DNA of 64,000 nucleotides from CBDBUR01 sp965212075 (GTDB lineage Bacteria > Pseudomonadota > Alphaproteobacteria > JAPOUT01 > G958296285), in the NCBI GenBank assembly GCA_965212075.1, contig OZ243043.1, positions 620,001 through 684,000 on the forward strand, written 5' to 3'. Position 1 is the first letter of the stretch. Every line of letters starts with the position of its first letter. Shown one piece after another: positions 25,890-34,407 of this stretch. A model generated the notes under the pieces. That model saw only the letters and a list, made by a program, of their open reading frames with translations. It was not told the DNA's origin and ran no database searches. A program made the translations under genes and the position numbers.

Positions 25890-26488
25890 TATCGCAAATG
25901 ACTCCAAATATCTTCGGCGATCCGGTCTTGAGAGCGGCGCGCGTCCAGCAAAAGACAGCGCTCCGGCGCGGCGCGGGCGATGGCCAAAAATCCGGCGCAG
26001 ACTTTCTCGTGGAAGGCGCGCTCCAGCTTCTCATAGCTCGTGAGCGCCTCACCGCGCGCCTCAAGCCGCGCGCGCTGCGCATCAACGTCTAGATCAAAGA
26101 TAAAGCTTATATCCGGAATCAGGCCGCCTGTCGCCTGCTGATTGATCAGGCGCACGAGGTCAAGCGGCACCCCAAGCCCATAGCCCTGATAGGCCAAAGT
26201 CGAATCGATGAAGCGATCGCAGAGCACGATCTTGCCTTGATCAAGCGCGGGCTGAATCACATCTTTGATATGCTGGCGGCGCGCCGCGGCGAACAAAAAT
26301 ACTTGCGTCAGTGGATCATAATCCGCCCCCTTCTGCTGCAAGAGGCTGCGGATGGCATCGTCATGGGGCTCGCGGGTTGTGACGACCGCCTGCTCCGCCT
26401 CACGCAGACGCTCAGCAAGGCGCGCCATCTGGGTCGTCTTGCCCGACGCCTCAACCCCTTCAAAACTGATCAACCGCGCTCTATCCAC
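25889..26488 (-). CDS. tmk: Thymidylate kinase
   Basis: Tmk phosphorylates dTMP to dTDP. The 200-residue protein begins close to the P-loop FEGVEASGKTTQ and has TREPHDD, the DRFIDSTLAYQGYG motif, and a DLDVDAQRARLEARGE segment. The frame continues upstream to 26527, but the GTG at 26488 gives the normal short N-terminus and overlaps the dacC stop by 8 nt, matching the trpG/trpD and trpD/trpC junctions. The stop overlaps holB (TAATG). Confidence 0.93.
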   Translation of the reverse strand: MDRARLISFEGVEASGKTTQMARLAERLREAEQAVVTTREPHDDAIRSLLQQKGADYDPLTQVFLFAAARRQHIKDVIQPALDQGKIVLCDRFIDSTLAYQGYGLGVPLDLVRLINQQATGGLIPDISFIFDLDVDAQRARLEARGEALTSYEKLERAFHEKVCAGFLAIARAAPERCLLLDARRSQDRIAEDIWSHLR

Positions 26489-27632
26489 CAAACAACATAT
26501 ATTCCAGTGTTGAGATCGCGCGGCCAAAGAAGTTCAACCGATCAACATCCAGCGCGGCAACCAAAGGCTTTTCGGCGATGATCTCGCCGCCTAGCTCTTT
26601 GACGCGGATCACGCCAACCTGCTGGTTCTTTTTCACCGGCGCGGCGATCGGCGACATATATTCTATGGACACGCGCAAGCGGCGTCTTTTTTCGCGTGTG
26701 ATGGCGACAGAAAGATCATCTTTAACCATCAGTGGAACGCGGCTTTTTGTGCCATGCCAGAGAAAAGCTTTTTCAATTTCATAGCCAGCGCGAAGAAGGC
26801 GATAGGTTCTAAAAGAGCGAAATCCCCATAATAGGATTTTATAAGCTTCCCCGCGGCGCTCCTGCTCGGACCTGAGGCCATTCAGCACAAGAATGAGCCG
26901 CTGCTGGCCGCGCTTAGCAGAAACGACGATGCCAAAGCCGGAATCTTCGGTATGTCCGGTTTTGAGGCCATCCACGCCAAGTTTATCGCGCAGCAGTAAA
27001 TTGCGATTGGCCTGTGTGATTTTATTCCATGTGAAGCTGCGCTCGGCGTAATAGTGGTAAAACTCTGGATAGGCGGCGATGTGATGACGCGCAAGCTGCG
27101 CGAGCTCGCGCGGCGTTGTTTCGTGCCCTTCTTCAGGCCAGCCGGTGGCGTTTTTGAATGTGGTTTTTTTCAGGCCGAGCTTGCGGACATAGGCGGTCAT
27201 TTTCTCGGCAAAGGCCTGCTGGCTTGGTGCGAGCGCTTCGGCGACCGCGATGGCCGCATCATTGCCCGACTGAATAACGATGCCGCGAATGAGATCTTCA
27301 ACACGCACCACGCTTTCAGGCTCCAAAAACATTGACGATGAACCGGAGCGCTCGCCCCCCTCTTTGACCGCTGTTTTGCTGACCGAGAATTCATCCTCAA
27401 GCCTGATCTGGCCGCTTTTGATCGCCTCAAACAGCAGCGACACCGTTGCGATTTTGGTCATGCTGGCCGGTGTCATCAAAGTATCGGCATTGCGCTCAAA
27501 CAGGACGGTGCCGGTTTGTGCGTCCATCAGCAGAGCATAAGGCGCTATCGTTGCAATGTCGGAAAATGCGCGCGCCGAATGAGGCAGCAGCAGCAATATG
27601 AGCGATAATATTGGGAATAATTTTTGTTTCAC
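26481..27632 (-). CDS. D-alanyl-D-alanine carboxypeptidase (penicillin-binding protein 5/6 type)
   Basis: A 383-residue periplasmic serine peptidase that trims the terminal D-Ala of peptidoglycan stem peptides. A signal peptide covers about residues 1-22 and ends in ARA. The three active-site motifs are present: SMTK at 57-60, SGN at 122-124 and KTG at 224-226. A C-terminal beta-rich PBP5_C domain follows, and the final residues may form an amphipathic membrane anchor. It lies between rlpA and tmk, placing two envelope genes at the head of a DNA-replication operon, as in many alphaproteobacteria. Confidence 0.95.
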   Translation of the reverse strand: MKQKLFPILSLILLLLPHSARAFSDIATIAPYALLMDAQTGTVLFERNADTLMTPASMTKIATVSLLFEAIKSGQIRLEDEFSVSKTAVKEGGERSGSSSMFLEPESVVRVEDLIRGIVIQSGNDAAIAVAEALAPSQQAFAEKMTAYVRKLGLKKTTFKNATGWPEEGHETTPRELAQLARHHIAAYPEFYHYYAERSFTWNKITQANRNLLLRDKLGVDGLKTGHTEDSGFGIVVSAKRGQQRLILVLNGLRSEQERRGEAYKILLWGFRSFRTYRLLRAGYEIEKAFLWHGTKSRVPLMVKDDLSVAITREKRRRLRVSIEYMSPIAAPVKKNQQVGVIRVKELGGEIIAEKPLVAALDVDRLNFFGRAISTLEYMLFGG

Positions 27633-27683
27633 GAACCGGCCTCTTAATATCTACTTCTTATATGTCTGTTAGATGTCTGCTTT

Positions 27684-28505
27684 TTAATTTCTAGACATCC
27701 TCGCTGCCAATATAACCGATTTGCGATAGCCGCGTGTGAGCAAAATGGATTTGATCGCGTGGGCTTCGTTTTTTGCCTCAAACGGGCCGAAAATGAGCCG
27801 CCAGCGATCTTTCTCTTTTTTGAGTCGTGCGGCGATTTTTTTGGTGCGCGCGAGATCAAGGCGATGCGCCTCAGCTTTGGCGCGGCTGCTGAAGGCGCCG
27901 GTCTTGACATGATAAACTTTGCCGCCTTTGGTTTCGCCGATCGGACGGAACAGAGCGCGGATTCGCCGCGTTTTGAGATTTCTCGTGAGCTGATCGGCAC
28001 CGCCGGGACGCGCACGGCCAAGATAGCGCACCTCAACCGATGCAATGCCAGCCTTAAAAAAACCGAGCATTTGAGCCGCTTTGCGTGAAACATCTATAAT
28101 TCGCTTGCTTGTATCGGTGCCGTGATCGCTTTTGTAAGGCCCGCGATCATTAACGCGCACAATCACCGAGCGGCCATTATTCCGATTGGTCACCCGCGCA
28201 TAGGTCGGCAGCGGCAATGTGCGATGCGCCGCCGACAAAGTGTTCATATCATAGGTTTCACCATTGGCGGTCTTTTTGCCGTGGAAGGCGCGGCCATACC
28301 AAGAAGCATAGCCGGTCTCCAGATAATTCCGATTGACTCGCGCGCGATATTTAACCCCCTTGATCGCATATTTGCCGCCCACCACATAGCGCCCGCCTTT
28401 GCCATCGGCGATTAGCGGGTTGGACGCGCATCCCCCCGTCAGCGGCGTAATCAAGGCCATCAACACCATCAAGGCCAGCCGCAAAAATAAAGACCGAGAA
28501 TCCAT
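27684..28505 (-). CDS. rlpA: RlpA septal ring lytic transglycosylase, lipoprotein
   Basis: RlpA is an outer-membrane lipoprotein that cleaves glycan strands lacking stem peptides. The 273-residue protein has a signal peptide ending in a lipobox-like LTGGC (C26), a double-psi beta-barrel with ASWYGRAFHGKKTANGE and VNDRGPY, and a C-terminal SPOR domain (about 195-270) that binds denuded peptidoglycan. The frame stays open to 28709 through the antisense of the tRNA-Ser gene and an 11-bp array; the ATG at 28505 is right because the signal peptide starts there. Confidence 0.93.
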   Translation of the reverse strand: MDSRSLFLRLALMVLMALITPLTGGCASNPLIADGKGGRYVVGGKYAIKGVKYRARVNRNYLETGYASWYGRAFHGKKTANGETYDMNTLSAAHRTLPLPTYARVTNRNNGRSVIVRVNDRGPYKSDHGTDTSKRIIDVSRKAAQMLGFFKAGIASVEVRYLGRARPGGADQLTRNLKTRRIRALFRPIGETKGGKVYHVKTGAFSSRAKAEAHRLDLARTKKIAARLKKEKDRWRLIFGPFEAKNEAHAIKSILLTRGYRKSVILAARMSRN

Positions 28506-28553
28506 AAAACCTATTATAGACATTAAGGTTAAACATATATTAATTGCGATATT

Positions 28554-28619
28554 CGCGCAAAATTCGCGCAAAGGACGCGCAAAGGACGCGCAAAGGACGC
28601 GCAAAGGACGCGCAAAGGA
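28554..28619 (+). repeat. 11-bp tandem array abutting tRNA-Ser
   Basis: The unit cgcgcaaagga occurs five times without mismatch at 28565-28619, preceded by one degenerate copy (cgcgcaaaatt, 28554-28564). The last three bases of the fifth unit are the first three bases of the tRNA. The array occupies the place expected for the tRNA promoter and 5' leader, between the divergent rlpA start and the tRNA. Confidence 0.97.
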
Positions 28620-28706
28620 TGGGTGGCCGAGCGGTTGAAGGCACTGGTCTTGAAAACCAGCAGATGTGCAAGCATCTCGTGGGTTCGAATCCCACCCCAT
28701 CCGCCA
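28617..28706 (+). tRNA. tRNA-Ser (anticodon UGA)
   Basis: A class II tRNA with acceptor arms ggatggg (28617-28623) and cccatcc (28696-28702), discriminator G at 28703 and an encoded CCA at 28704-28706. The anticodon loop cttgaaa gives UGA, decoding UCA. The long variable arm is gcagatgtgcaagcatct-like, and the T arm is gtggg-ttcgaat-cccac. No other tRNA is seen in the window. Confidence 0.97.
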
Positions 28707-28728
28707 CAAATTCCTGTATAATCTACGG

Positions 28729-29628
28729 ATGATTCATGTTGTTATCGCATATCTGGTGGCGCTGGCGATTGCCGTACTCGCGACCGGCGCGGCGATTGAA
28801 GTGTGGGGAGACTTTCATCCCATCATCACCGCTTTGATCGCCGACAGCATCGGGACTTTGGTGATTTTCTTCTTCAGCCGCTACCACAATAATTCAAGCA
28901 TCTATGATCCCTATTGGACGGTCGTGCCGCCTCTGCTGGCGATCTATTGGTTCTCACTCGTGCCTTTCGATGATCTCCATCCGCGCGTCTTCGTCGCTTT
29001 TTTGCTGCTCATGGCGTGGGCGGTGCGGCTGACATGGAACTGGCAGCAAAGATGGAAAGGCATGCAAGACGAAGATTGGCGCTATCCGGACATCAGAGAA
29101 TTTGGAGGCCGTCTGGCTCTCCTCGCCGATCTGACCACGATTCATTTTCTCCCGACTCTGTTCGTTTTCGTAAGCTGCCTGCCGCTTTATTTTATCACCC
29201 AGTATCAAGCAGATTTGGGCTGGTTTGATCTCATCGCTTTCACCGTGATGGGCGGCGGGATCATGTTGCAGGGCATCGCCGATACCCAACTGCGCCGCTT
29301 CCTCAAAACCCGCCAGCAAGGCCAAATCCTAAACCATGGCCTCTGGACTTATGCGCGCCATCCTAACTATCTCGGCGAGATTTTGTTTTGGTGGGGGCTG
29401 TTTATCTTTGCATTCGCCGCAGCGGCTGATCTCGGCGATGCCGCTTGGGGCACCGTAGGTGTGTTCGCCAGCGGCGCAATCTCCATAAATATATTAGTCG
29501 TCGCTGGCAGCGTCCCGCTGATGAATGCGCGCGGCAGAAAATATCGCCCCGGATATGACGAACATATCAAAAAAGTGAACGCGCTGATCCCCCTCCCCAA
29601 ATTAAGAGCAAAACTCCGGCGCAGTTAA
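28729..29628 (+). CDS. DUF1295 / steroid 5-alpha-reductase-like membrane protein
   Basis: A 299-residue membrane protein with about seven to eight helices. The C-terminal part has the DUF1295 signature WTYARHPNYLGEILFWWG, which resembles the cofactor and substrate region of isoprenylcysteine methyltransferases and steroid 5-alpha-reductases. The function is not known for bacterial members; NAD(P)H-dependent lipid reduction is the usual guess. The ATG at 28729 is chosen by homology. It has no clear ribosome site, and tataat lies at 28717-28722 only seven bases away. It ends in a 4-nt overlap with the convergent symporter gene. Confidence 0.82.
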   Translation: MIHVVIAYLVALAIAVLATGAAIEVWGDFHPIITALIADSIGTLVIFFFSRYHNNSSIYDPYWTVVPPLLAIYWFSLVPFDDLHPRVFVAFLLLMAWAVRLTWNWQQRWKGMQDEDWRYPDIREFGGRLALLADLTTIHFLPTLFVFVSCLPLYFITQYQADLGWFDLIAFTVMGGGIMLQGIADTQLRRFLKTRQQGQILNHGLWTYARHPNYLGEILFWWGLFIFAFAAAADLGDAAWGTVGVFASGAISINILVVAGSVPLMNARGRKYRPGYDEHIKKVNALIPLPKLRAKLRRS

Positions 29629-31091
29629 GGCGCTGTGATGGGGTCTTGCACTTCTTGCTGGGCACCACCCGACGGCAGCAACCCCACCAAAGCCCAAACG
29701 ATAAACGCCGTGGATATGCCCGCAACGCCTTCAAGAAACATCCCCGAGGGCAATCCGGCAAGCCGCCAGATAATCACAACAAAAATGCCTGATACCATCA
29801 TCGCCAAAGCTTGCGGCTCGGTCATTTTCTGCTTCAGCGACAGCAGCAGCAATAAAGGCCCAAACGCCGCGCCCATCCCTGCCCATGCAAACTGCGTCAG
29901 GGTGAACACCGACGCATCGCCGTAAATCTGCGCATACCAAGCCAGCACCAGCGCAAATAATGTTATCGCTAAAGTCACCATTTTGGCCTGCGCGGTCGTC
30001 TCCAAGCGCTTGGGCAGAATGTCATGCGTCAAGGCCGCCGAGCAGCTCAGCACAAGCGAATCCGCCGTTGACATCGTCGCGGCAAAAACACCCGCCAACA
30101 TCAAACCCACCAAAACCGGCGGCAGCAGATTTAACGCCATCGTCGGCAAAACCAGCTCCGGATCCATGCCCGATATGTCCGGCAGGTGTATCTTGGTCAG
30201 CAGGCCGACCGAAATCGCCAAAAGGCCGAACAATATATAAAAGCTATAATACCAGCCGCGCGCCGCATTGAGCTCGCCCGCTTCGCGCATCGCCATGAAG
30301 CGAATCATAATATGCGGCTGGCCCACAACGCAAAAACCCGAAAACAGCCAGCCCACGATAAACAATAACGGCCCGATAAATGATAACACGCTCCCTGAAA
30401 ATGGCAGATCGCTGTAAGGAAACCAGTCAAGATAATTTGGCTGCGCGGCAAGCTGCGCGAACGTCGCCGACAGCCCACCCGATGACGCCACCGCCACCGC
30501 CGCCAAAATCGCCATAGAGGCTAGCATCACAAAAGACTGCGCCGCATCCGTCCAGATGGAGGCGCGGATGCCTCCAGCGATGCAGTAAAACGCCACAATC
30601 ACCCCGACAAGCGCTGCGCCGCTCACTGCGGGCAGGCCGAACAGAGCCTCAAGCGCTTTGCCTCCGGCATTGAGCTGCGAGGCCGCATAAATGCTTAAAA
30701 AAACCAGCGCAATCAGCGCGATCATCAGCCGGACAAGCTGAAAATTACGCCCGCCCCAGCGCGCGATCGCTCCGGCAAATGTCAGCTCCTCCTTGCTCGC
30801 CGATTCCACGCGCAAATTGCGGTGAATATAAAGCGAGGCCAGAAAATCCCCGACAATCCAGCCAAAAAGCAGCCAAAAAACACTCAAGCCGGTCACATAG
30901 GTGAACCCCATAATGCCGATGAACATATAGCCGCTATTATTCGTCGCCACCGCCGACAGCCCAACAAAAAACGGCGAAACCGCGCGGCTCGCTAGATAAT
31001 AATCGCCGATCGTGCGCCGCGTCTTGCGCACCGAGCTCATGCCGATCGCAAAAAACACCGCCAAGAAAAAAATAAAAGACGCCAAAATCAT
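29625..31091 (-). CDS. Sodium:solute symporter family protein
   Basis: A 488-residue protein of the SSS family (PutP/PanF-like), which couples Na+ to uptake of proline, pantothenate or other small solutes. It has about 13 helices, an early DYYLASR segment and AVATNNSGYMFIGIMGF in helix 2 as in PutP-like members, a FYCIAGGIRASIWTDAAQ segment and ATMSTADSLVLSCSA in the helix that forms a sodium site. The substrate is not decided by the sequence. It diverges from hspQ. Confidence 0.88.
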   Translation of the reverse strand: MILASFIFFLAVFFAIGMSSVRKTRRTIGDYYLASRAVSPFFVGLSAVATNNSGYMFIGIMGFTYVTGLSVFWLLFGWIVGDFLASLYIHRNLRVESASKEELTFAGAIARWGGRNFQLVRLMIALIALVFLSIYAASQLNAGGKALEALFGLPAVSGAALVGVIVAFYCIAGGIRASIWTDAAQSFVMLASMAILAAVAVASSGGLSATFAQLAAQPNYLDWFPYSDLPFSGSVLSFIGPLLFIVGWLFSGFCVVGQPHIMIRFMAMREAGELNAARGWYYSFYILFGLLAISVGLLTKIHLPDISGMDPELVLPTMALNLLPPVLVGLMLAGVFAATMSTADSLVLSCSAALTHDILPKRLETTAQAKMVTLAITLFALVLAWYAQIYGDASVFTLTQFAWAGMGAAFGPLLLLLSLKQKMTEPQALAMMVSGIFVVIIWRLAGLPSGMFLEGVAGISTAFIVWALVGLLPSGGAQQEVQDPITAP

Positions 31092-31159
31092 AGAGGCAAG
31101 TCTAGCATAGTCAGCTCAAAAATCTTGTTTATGATTCGTTCTTATTCGCCGTGGCGATT

Positions 31160-31187
31160 TTGCGCTTCGTGGTCAAAATGCTATAAT
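31160..31187 (+). promoter_or_regulatory. Candidate promoter of hspQ
   Basis: A perfect -10 tataat at 31182-31187 follows a partial -35 ttgcgc at 31160-31165 with a 16-base spacer. It lies about 30 bases before the hspQ start in the 127-nt divergent region. It looks like a vegetative promoter; I do not see a clear heat-shock sigma-factor consensus. Confidence 0.5.
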
Positions 31188-31218
31188 TGATTCACTCAGA
31201 CCACACAAGGATAAAGAT

Positions 31219-31575
31219 ATGGCTGATCACAATACTCAGCGGGCATCCATTCATCGCGATGCTAAATTCAGCATTGGCCAAGTTGTGCGGCATCGCTTTT
31301 TTCCATTTCGGGGTGTGATTTTTGATGTCGATCCCATCTTCAACAATACCGAAGAATGGTGGCAGTCCATTCCCGAACAAATTCGGCCTTCCAAAGACCA
31401 GCCTTATTATCATTTGCTGGCTGAAAATTCTGAATCCTCTTATGTCGCCTATGTTTCAGAGCAGAACCTTCTTCCTGATGAAAGCGGACAGCCGGTCGCG
31501 CATCCGAAGGTTAAAGAATTGTTCGCGGGCGACGAAGAAGGCGTCTATATTCCTCGCGCCGAAAATATCCATTAA
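31219..31575 (+). CDS. hspQ: Heat shock protein HspQ
   Basis: HspQ is a small protein that in enterobacteria enhances Lon proteolysis and binds hemimethylated DNA. The 118-residue protein has KFSIGQVVRHRFFPFRGVIFDVDP, then WWQSIPEQIRP, PYYHLLAE and YVAYVSEQNL, the full pattern of the family. A ribosome site aaggat precedes the start by about seven bases. The YejA-like gene downstream probably starts inside hspQ in another frame. Confidence 0.95.
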   Translation: MADHNTQRASIHRDAKFSIGQVVRHRFFPFRGVIFDVDPIFNNTEEWWQSIPEQIRPSKDQPYYHLLAENSESSYVAYVSEQNLLPDESGQPVAHPKVKELFAGDEEGVYIPRAENIH

Positions 31576-33298
31576 ATTTTTTTTCCCTGCACTCATTTTC
31601 CCTGCACTCATTTTCCCTGCGCTCATTTTATTGAGCCTTGTTTTTGTGGGCAACCTTCGGGCTGCTGATCATGCGATCGCGATGCATGGCGCACCGCTTT
31701 ATCCGAAAACATTCACGCATTTCGGCTATGTCAATCCCGATGCGCCGAAGGGAGGAGATTTACGGCTTGCGATCACCGGAACCTTTGACAGCCTCAACCC
31801 GCTCACCATCACCGGCGCGCCGGTCTATGGCGTGCGTGAATTTGTTTATGAGAGCCTTATGGCGCGCAGCTTTGATGAGCCCTTCACGCTCTACGGGCTG
31901 CTCGCCGAAAAAATGCAGACCGCGCCAAATCGCAGCTGGGTGATATTCACGCTTCATCAAAATGCGCGCTTTGCCGATGACTCTCCGGTGCGCGTGGAAG
32001 ATATAATTTTCTCAGCGCAGACATTGCGCGATCATGGCCGCCCCAATCATCGCTTTTATTATCGCAAAATCGCGTCAATGGAAAAAATCGGCGCGCGCGC
32101 CATCAAGTTTTCTTTCACGCCAGAGGGAAATTGGGAAATGCCTCTTATCATCGGCTTGATGCCGATTATCTCCAAAAAACATTTCACGCGCCATCCCTTT
32201 GGCCAGAGCCGGTTCGTGCTGCCGCTCGGCAGCGGCGCTTACGTCATTGAGGATACGCGTCCGGGAAAATATATCATCTATCGCCGCAACAAAAATTATT
32301 GGGGCAAAGACCTGCCGGTCAATCGCGGGCGGTTTAATTTTGACCGGATCATTTATGATTACTACCGCGACGAAAATGCATCTTTTGAAGCTTTTAAGGC
32401 GGGCAAATATGACATGCGCCAAGAGCATGATCCGACGCGCTGGGCGCGCGGCTATGATATTCCCGCATTGCAGCGCGGCGACATGCGCAAAGTCACGTTT
32501 GCTCCGCGCACACCTTCGGGAATGTGGGCGCTGGTGTTCAACACGCGCAAAGACTTGTTTGCCGATCGGCGCGTGCGCAGAGCGCTCACGCTAGCTTTTG
32601 ATCGGGACTGGATCAATAAAAATCTATTTCATAATCTCTGGCAGCCGACGAGAAGTTTTTTTGATCGCTCTGAATTGGCAGCGCCAGCAAAAACCACCAA
32701 ACCGCTTGCGCCGCGCGCACGGCTGCGCGCCGCGCTGAAGCTGATGGCGCAGGCCGGATGGGGGGTCAAAAATAATCAAATGGTCAATCTCAAGACCGGC
32801 TTGCCCTTTCGCTTTGAGATTTTAACCCGTCTGCGGCAAAATGAACGCATTGCCTTGATCTTCGCACAGCAGCTCAAAAGGCTGGGAATCAGCGCCTCTG
32901 TCCGCTTTGTTGACGGCAGCCAATACCAGCGCCGTCTGCGCGATTATGACTACCAGATGATTTTTCACCGCTGGTTCATGTCGCTCTCGCCGGGCAATGA
33001 GCAGGCCTTTTACTGGAGCCAAGCAGCCGCCGCCGCCGCGGGCGCACGCAATTATGCTGCCGTGCGGTCAAAAAAAATAGACGCGCTGATCGCTAAGCTT
33101 GCCAATGCGCGCACACGATCGGGCCTGATTAAAGCCACAAAGGCTCTTGATTCTGCTTTGCGCGCAGGTCATTACATGATCCCACTTTTTCATCCTGCTA
33201 CGCAATGGGTTGCCGCCCGGCGCGCGCTGACATGGCCGCAGACAACGAGCCTTTATGGCTATCTCATTGACACTTGGTGGCATCAACCGGCGCGCTAG
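31478..33298 (+). CDS. YejA-like extracellular solute-binding protein of an oligopeptide-type ABC importer
   Basis: A periplasmic binding protein of family 5, close to YejA, which in E. coli serves a peptide and microcin C importer. Features include APKGGDLRLAITGTFDSLNPL, a WVIFTLHQNARFADDSPV core, GSGAYVIEDTRPGKYIIYRRN and FEAFKAGKYD. The signal peptide contains three FPALI units from a DNA repeat and ends near LRAADHA. The ATG at 31478 gives about 606 residues, the expected length, but adds a long basic n-region overlapping hspQ by 98 nt; ATT at 31571 is the only closer option. No yejB, yejE or yejF is adjacent. Confidence 0.87.
   Translation: MKADSRSRIRRLKNCSRATKKASIFLAPKISIKFFFPALIFPALIFPALILLSLVFVGNLRAADHAIAMHGAPLYPKTFTHFGYVNPDAPKGGDLRLAITGTFDSLNPLTITGAPVYGVREFVYESLMARSFDEPFTLYGLLAEKMQTAPNRSWVIFTLHQNARFADDSPVRVEDIIFSAQTLRDHGRPNHRFYYRKIASMEKIGARAIKFSFTPEGNWEMPLIIGLMPIISKKHFTRHPFGQSRFVLPLGSGAYVIEDTRPGKYIIYRRNKNYWGKDLPVNRGRFNFDRIIYDYYRDENASFEAFKAGKYDMRQEHDPTRWARGYDIPALQRGDMRKVTFAPRTPSGMWALVFNTRKDLFADRRVRRALTLAFDRDWINKNLFHNLWQPTRSFFDRSELAAPAKTTKPLAPRARLRAALKLMAQAGWGVKNNQMVNLKTGLPFRFEILTRLRQNERIALIFAQQLKRLGISASVRFVDGSQYQRRLRDYDYQMIFHRWFMSLSPGNEQAFYWSQAAAAAAGARNYAAVRSKKIDALIAKLANARTRSGLIKATKALDSALRAGHYMIPLFHPATQWVAARRALTWPQTTSLYGYLIDTWWHQPAR
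31581..31625 (+). repeat. 15-nt tandem repeat encoding the signal-peptide core
   Basis: The unit ttttccctgcactca occurs at 31581-31595 and 31596-31610, and with one change at 31611-31625. It encodes Phe-Pro-Ala-Leu-Ile three times in the hydrophobic core of the YejA-like signal peptide. It begins directly after the hspQ stop codon. Confidence 0.96.
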
Positions 33299-34407
33299 GC
33301 GAGATTTTTTACCTCTTCTTTGGTCAAGCCCCAATCAGTCAGCGCGGTCATATCGTGCTCCGCTGGCGGCGGCCCTTGCACCGATGACGGCGTGCGCGAA
33401 AAACGCGGCGCGACATTTGGCTGCACAACCCCGTCAATTTCAATGAAAGTCTCGCGCGCAATGTTATGCGGATGGTGCGGCGCTTCCTCAAGCGACAAAA
33501 CCGGCGCAAAGCAGACATCGCTCCCTTCCATCAGTGCGCACCATTCGTCGCGAGTCTTCTTCTTCACCGCAGCGGCGATTTTATCCTTAAGCGCAGGCCA
33601 GTGATCCCGATCCATCTGGTGATCAAACGCATCATCTGCAAGACCAAGCTTCTCGCGCAGCAGAGCATAAAATTGCGGCTCAATAGAGCCCAGCGCAATA
33701 TATTTACCGTCTTTGGTCTCATAGGTGTCATAAAAATGTGCGCCGCTATCCAAAAGATTCGTGCCGGTCGGCTCCTGCCACAGGCCGCTCGCGCGCATCC
33801 CGTAAAACATCGCTATCAAAGAAGCCGAGCCGTCGGTCATCGCTGCATCCACCACTTGGCCTTTGCCTGAACTTTGCGCTTCAAAAAGTGCTGCGCATAA
33901 TCCCATCGCCAAATAAAGCGCGCCGCCGCCAAAATCTCCGGCAACATTTAACGGCGGCACAGGATTCTCACCCTTGCGGCCAATCGCATGAAGCAGGCCG
34001 GTCAGCGCAATATAATTTATGTCATGCCCCGCAGCCTTCGCGAGCGGCCCCGTCTGCCCCCAGCCGGTCATGCGGCCATAGACCAGCTTCGGGTTCTGCC
34101 CAAGGCATGGATCAGGACCGAGCCCTAGCTTTTCCATAACCCCCGGCCTGAATCCTTCAAGCAAAATGTCGGCGCTCTTGACCAAGCGCAGGCAGGCTTT
34201 TATCGCGTCAGGGCTTTTGAGATTGAGCGCGACCGAGCGCCGCCCGCGATTCAATACATCGGCAGCGCCGCGCGTCGGCGGCGCGCCCGCGCGGCCTATG
34301 CGCAAAACCTCCGCCCCCATATCCGACAGCAGCATCGCACAAAAAGGCCCAGGCCCAATGCCCGCAAATTCCAACACGCGCACATTTTTTAACGGTCCAT
34401 TTGTCAT
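33295..34407 (-). CDS. CaiB/BaiF-family protein, probably alpha-methylacyl-CoA racemase
   Basis: A 370-residue family III CoA-transferase-fold protein. GHDINYIALTG with H128, GDFGGGALY with D158 and E243 in SIEPQFY have exactly the spacing of the catalytic H126, D156 and E241 that I recall for the Mycobacterium tuberculosis racemase MCR, so racemisation of 2-methyl-branched acyl-CoAs is more likely than CoA transfer. That would serve beta-oxidation of phytanic- or sterol-type chains, which fits the SCP-x-like thiolase at 44902. It overlaps mfd (ATGA) and the convergent YejA-like gene by 4 nt. Confidence 0.9.
   Translation of the reverse strand: MTNGPLKNVRVLEFAGIGPGPFCAMLLSDMGAEVLRIGRAGAPPTRGAADVLNRGRRSVALNLKSPDAIKACLRLVKSADILLEGFRPGVMEKLGLGPDPCLGQNPKLVYGRMTGWGQTGPLAKAAGHDINYIALTGLLHAIGRKGENPVPPLNVAGDFGGGALYLAMGLCAALFEAQSSGKGQVVDAAMTDGSASLIAMFYGMRASGLWQEPTGTNLLDSGAHFYDTYETKDGKYIALGSIEPQFYALLREKLGLADDAFDHQMDRDHWPALKDKIAAAVKKKTRDEWCALMEGSDVCFAPVLSLEEAPHHPHNIARETFIEIDGVVQPNVAPRFSRTPSSVQGPPPAEHDMTALTDWGLTKEEVKNLA

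Noticed and set aside
28554..28619. CRISPR-like array
   Set aside because: Units are 11 bp with no spacers, and no cas genes are in the window, so it is a simple tandem repeat.
28506..28709. Long form of rlpA starting at 28709
   Set aside because: The extra sequence is the antisense of tRNA-Ser and of the 11-bp array; the signal peptide begins at the ATG at 28505.
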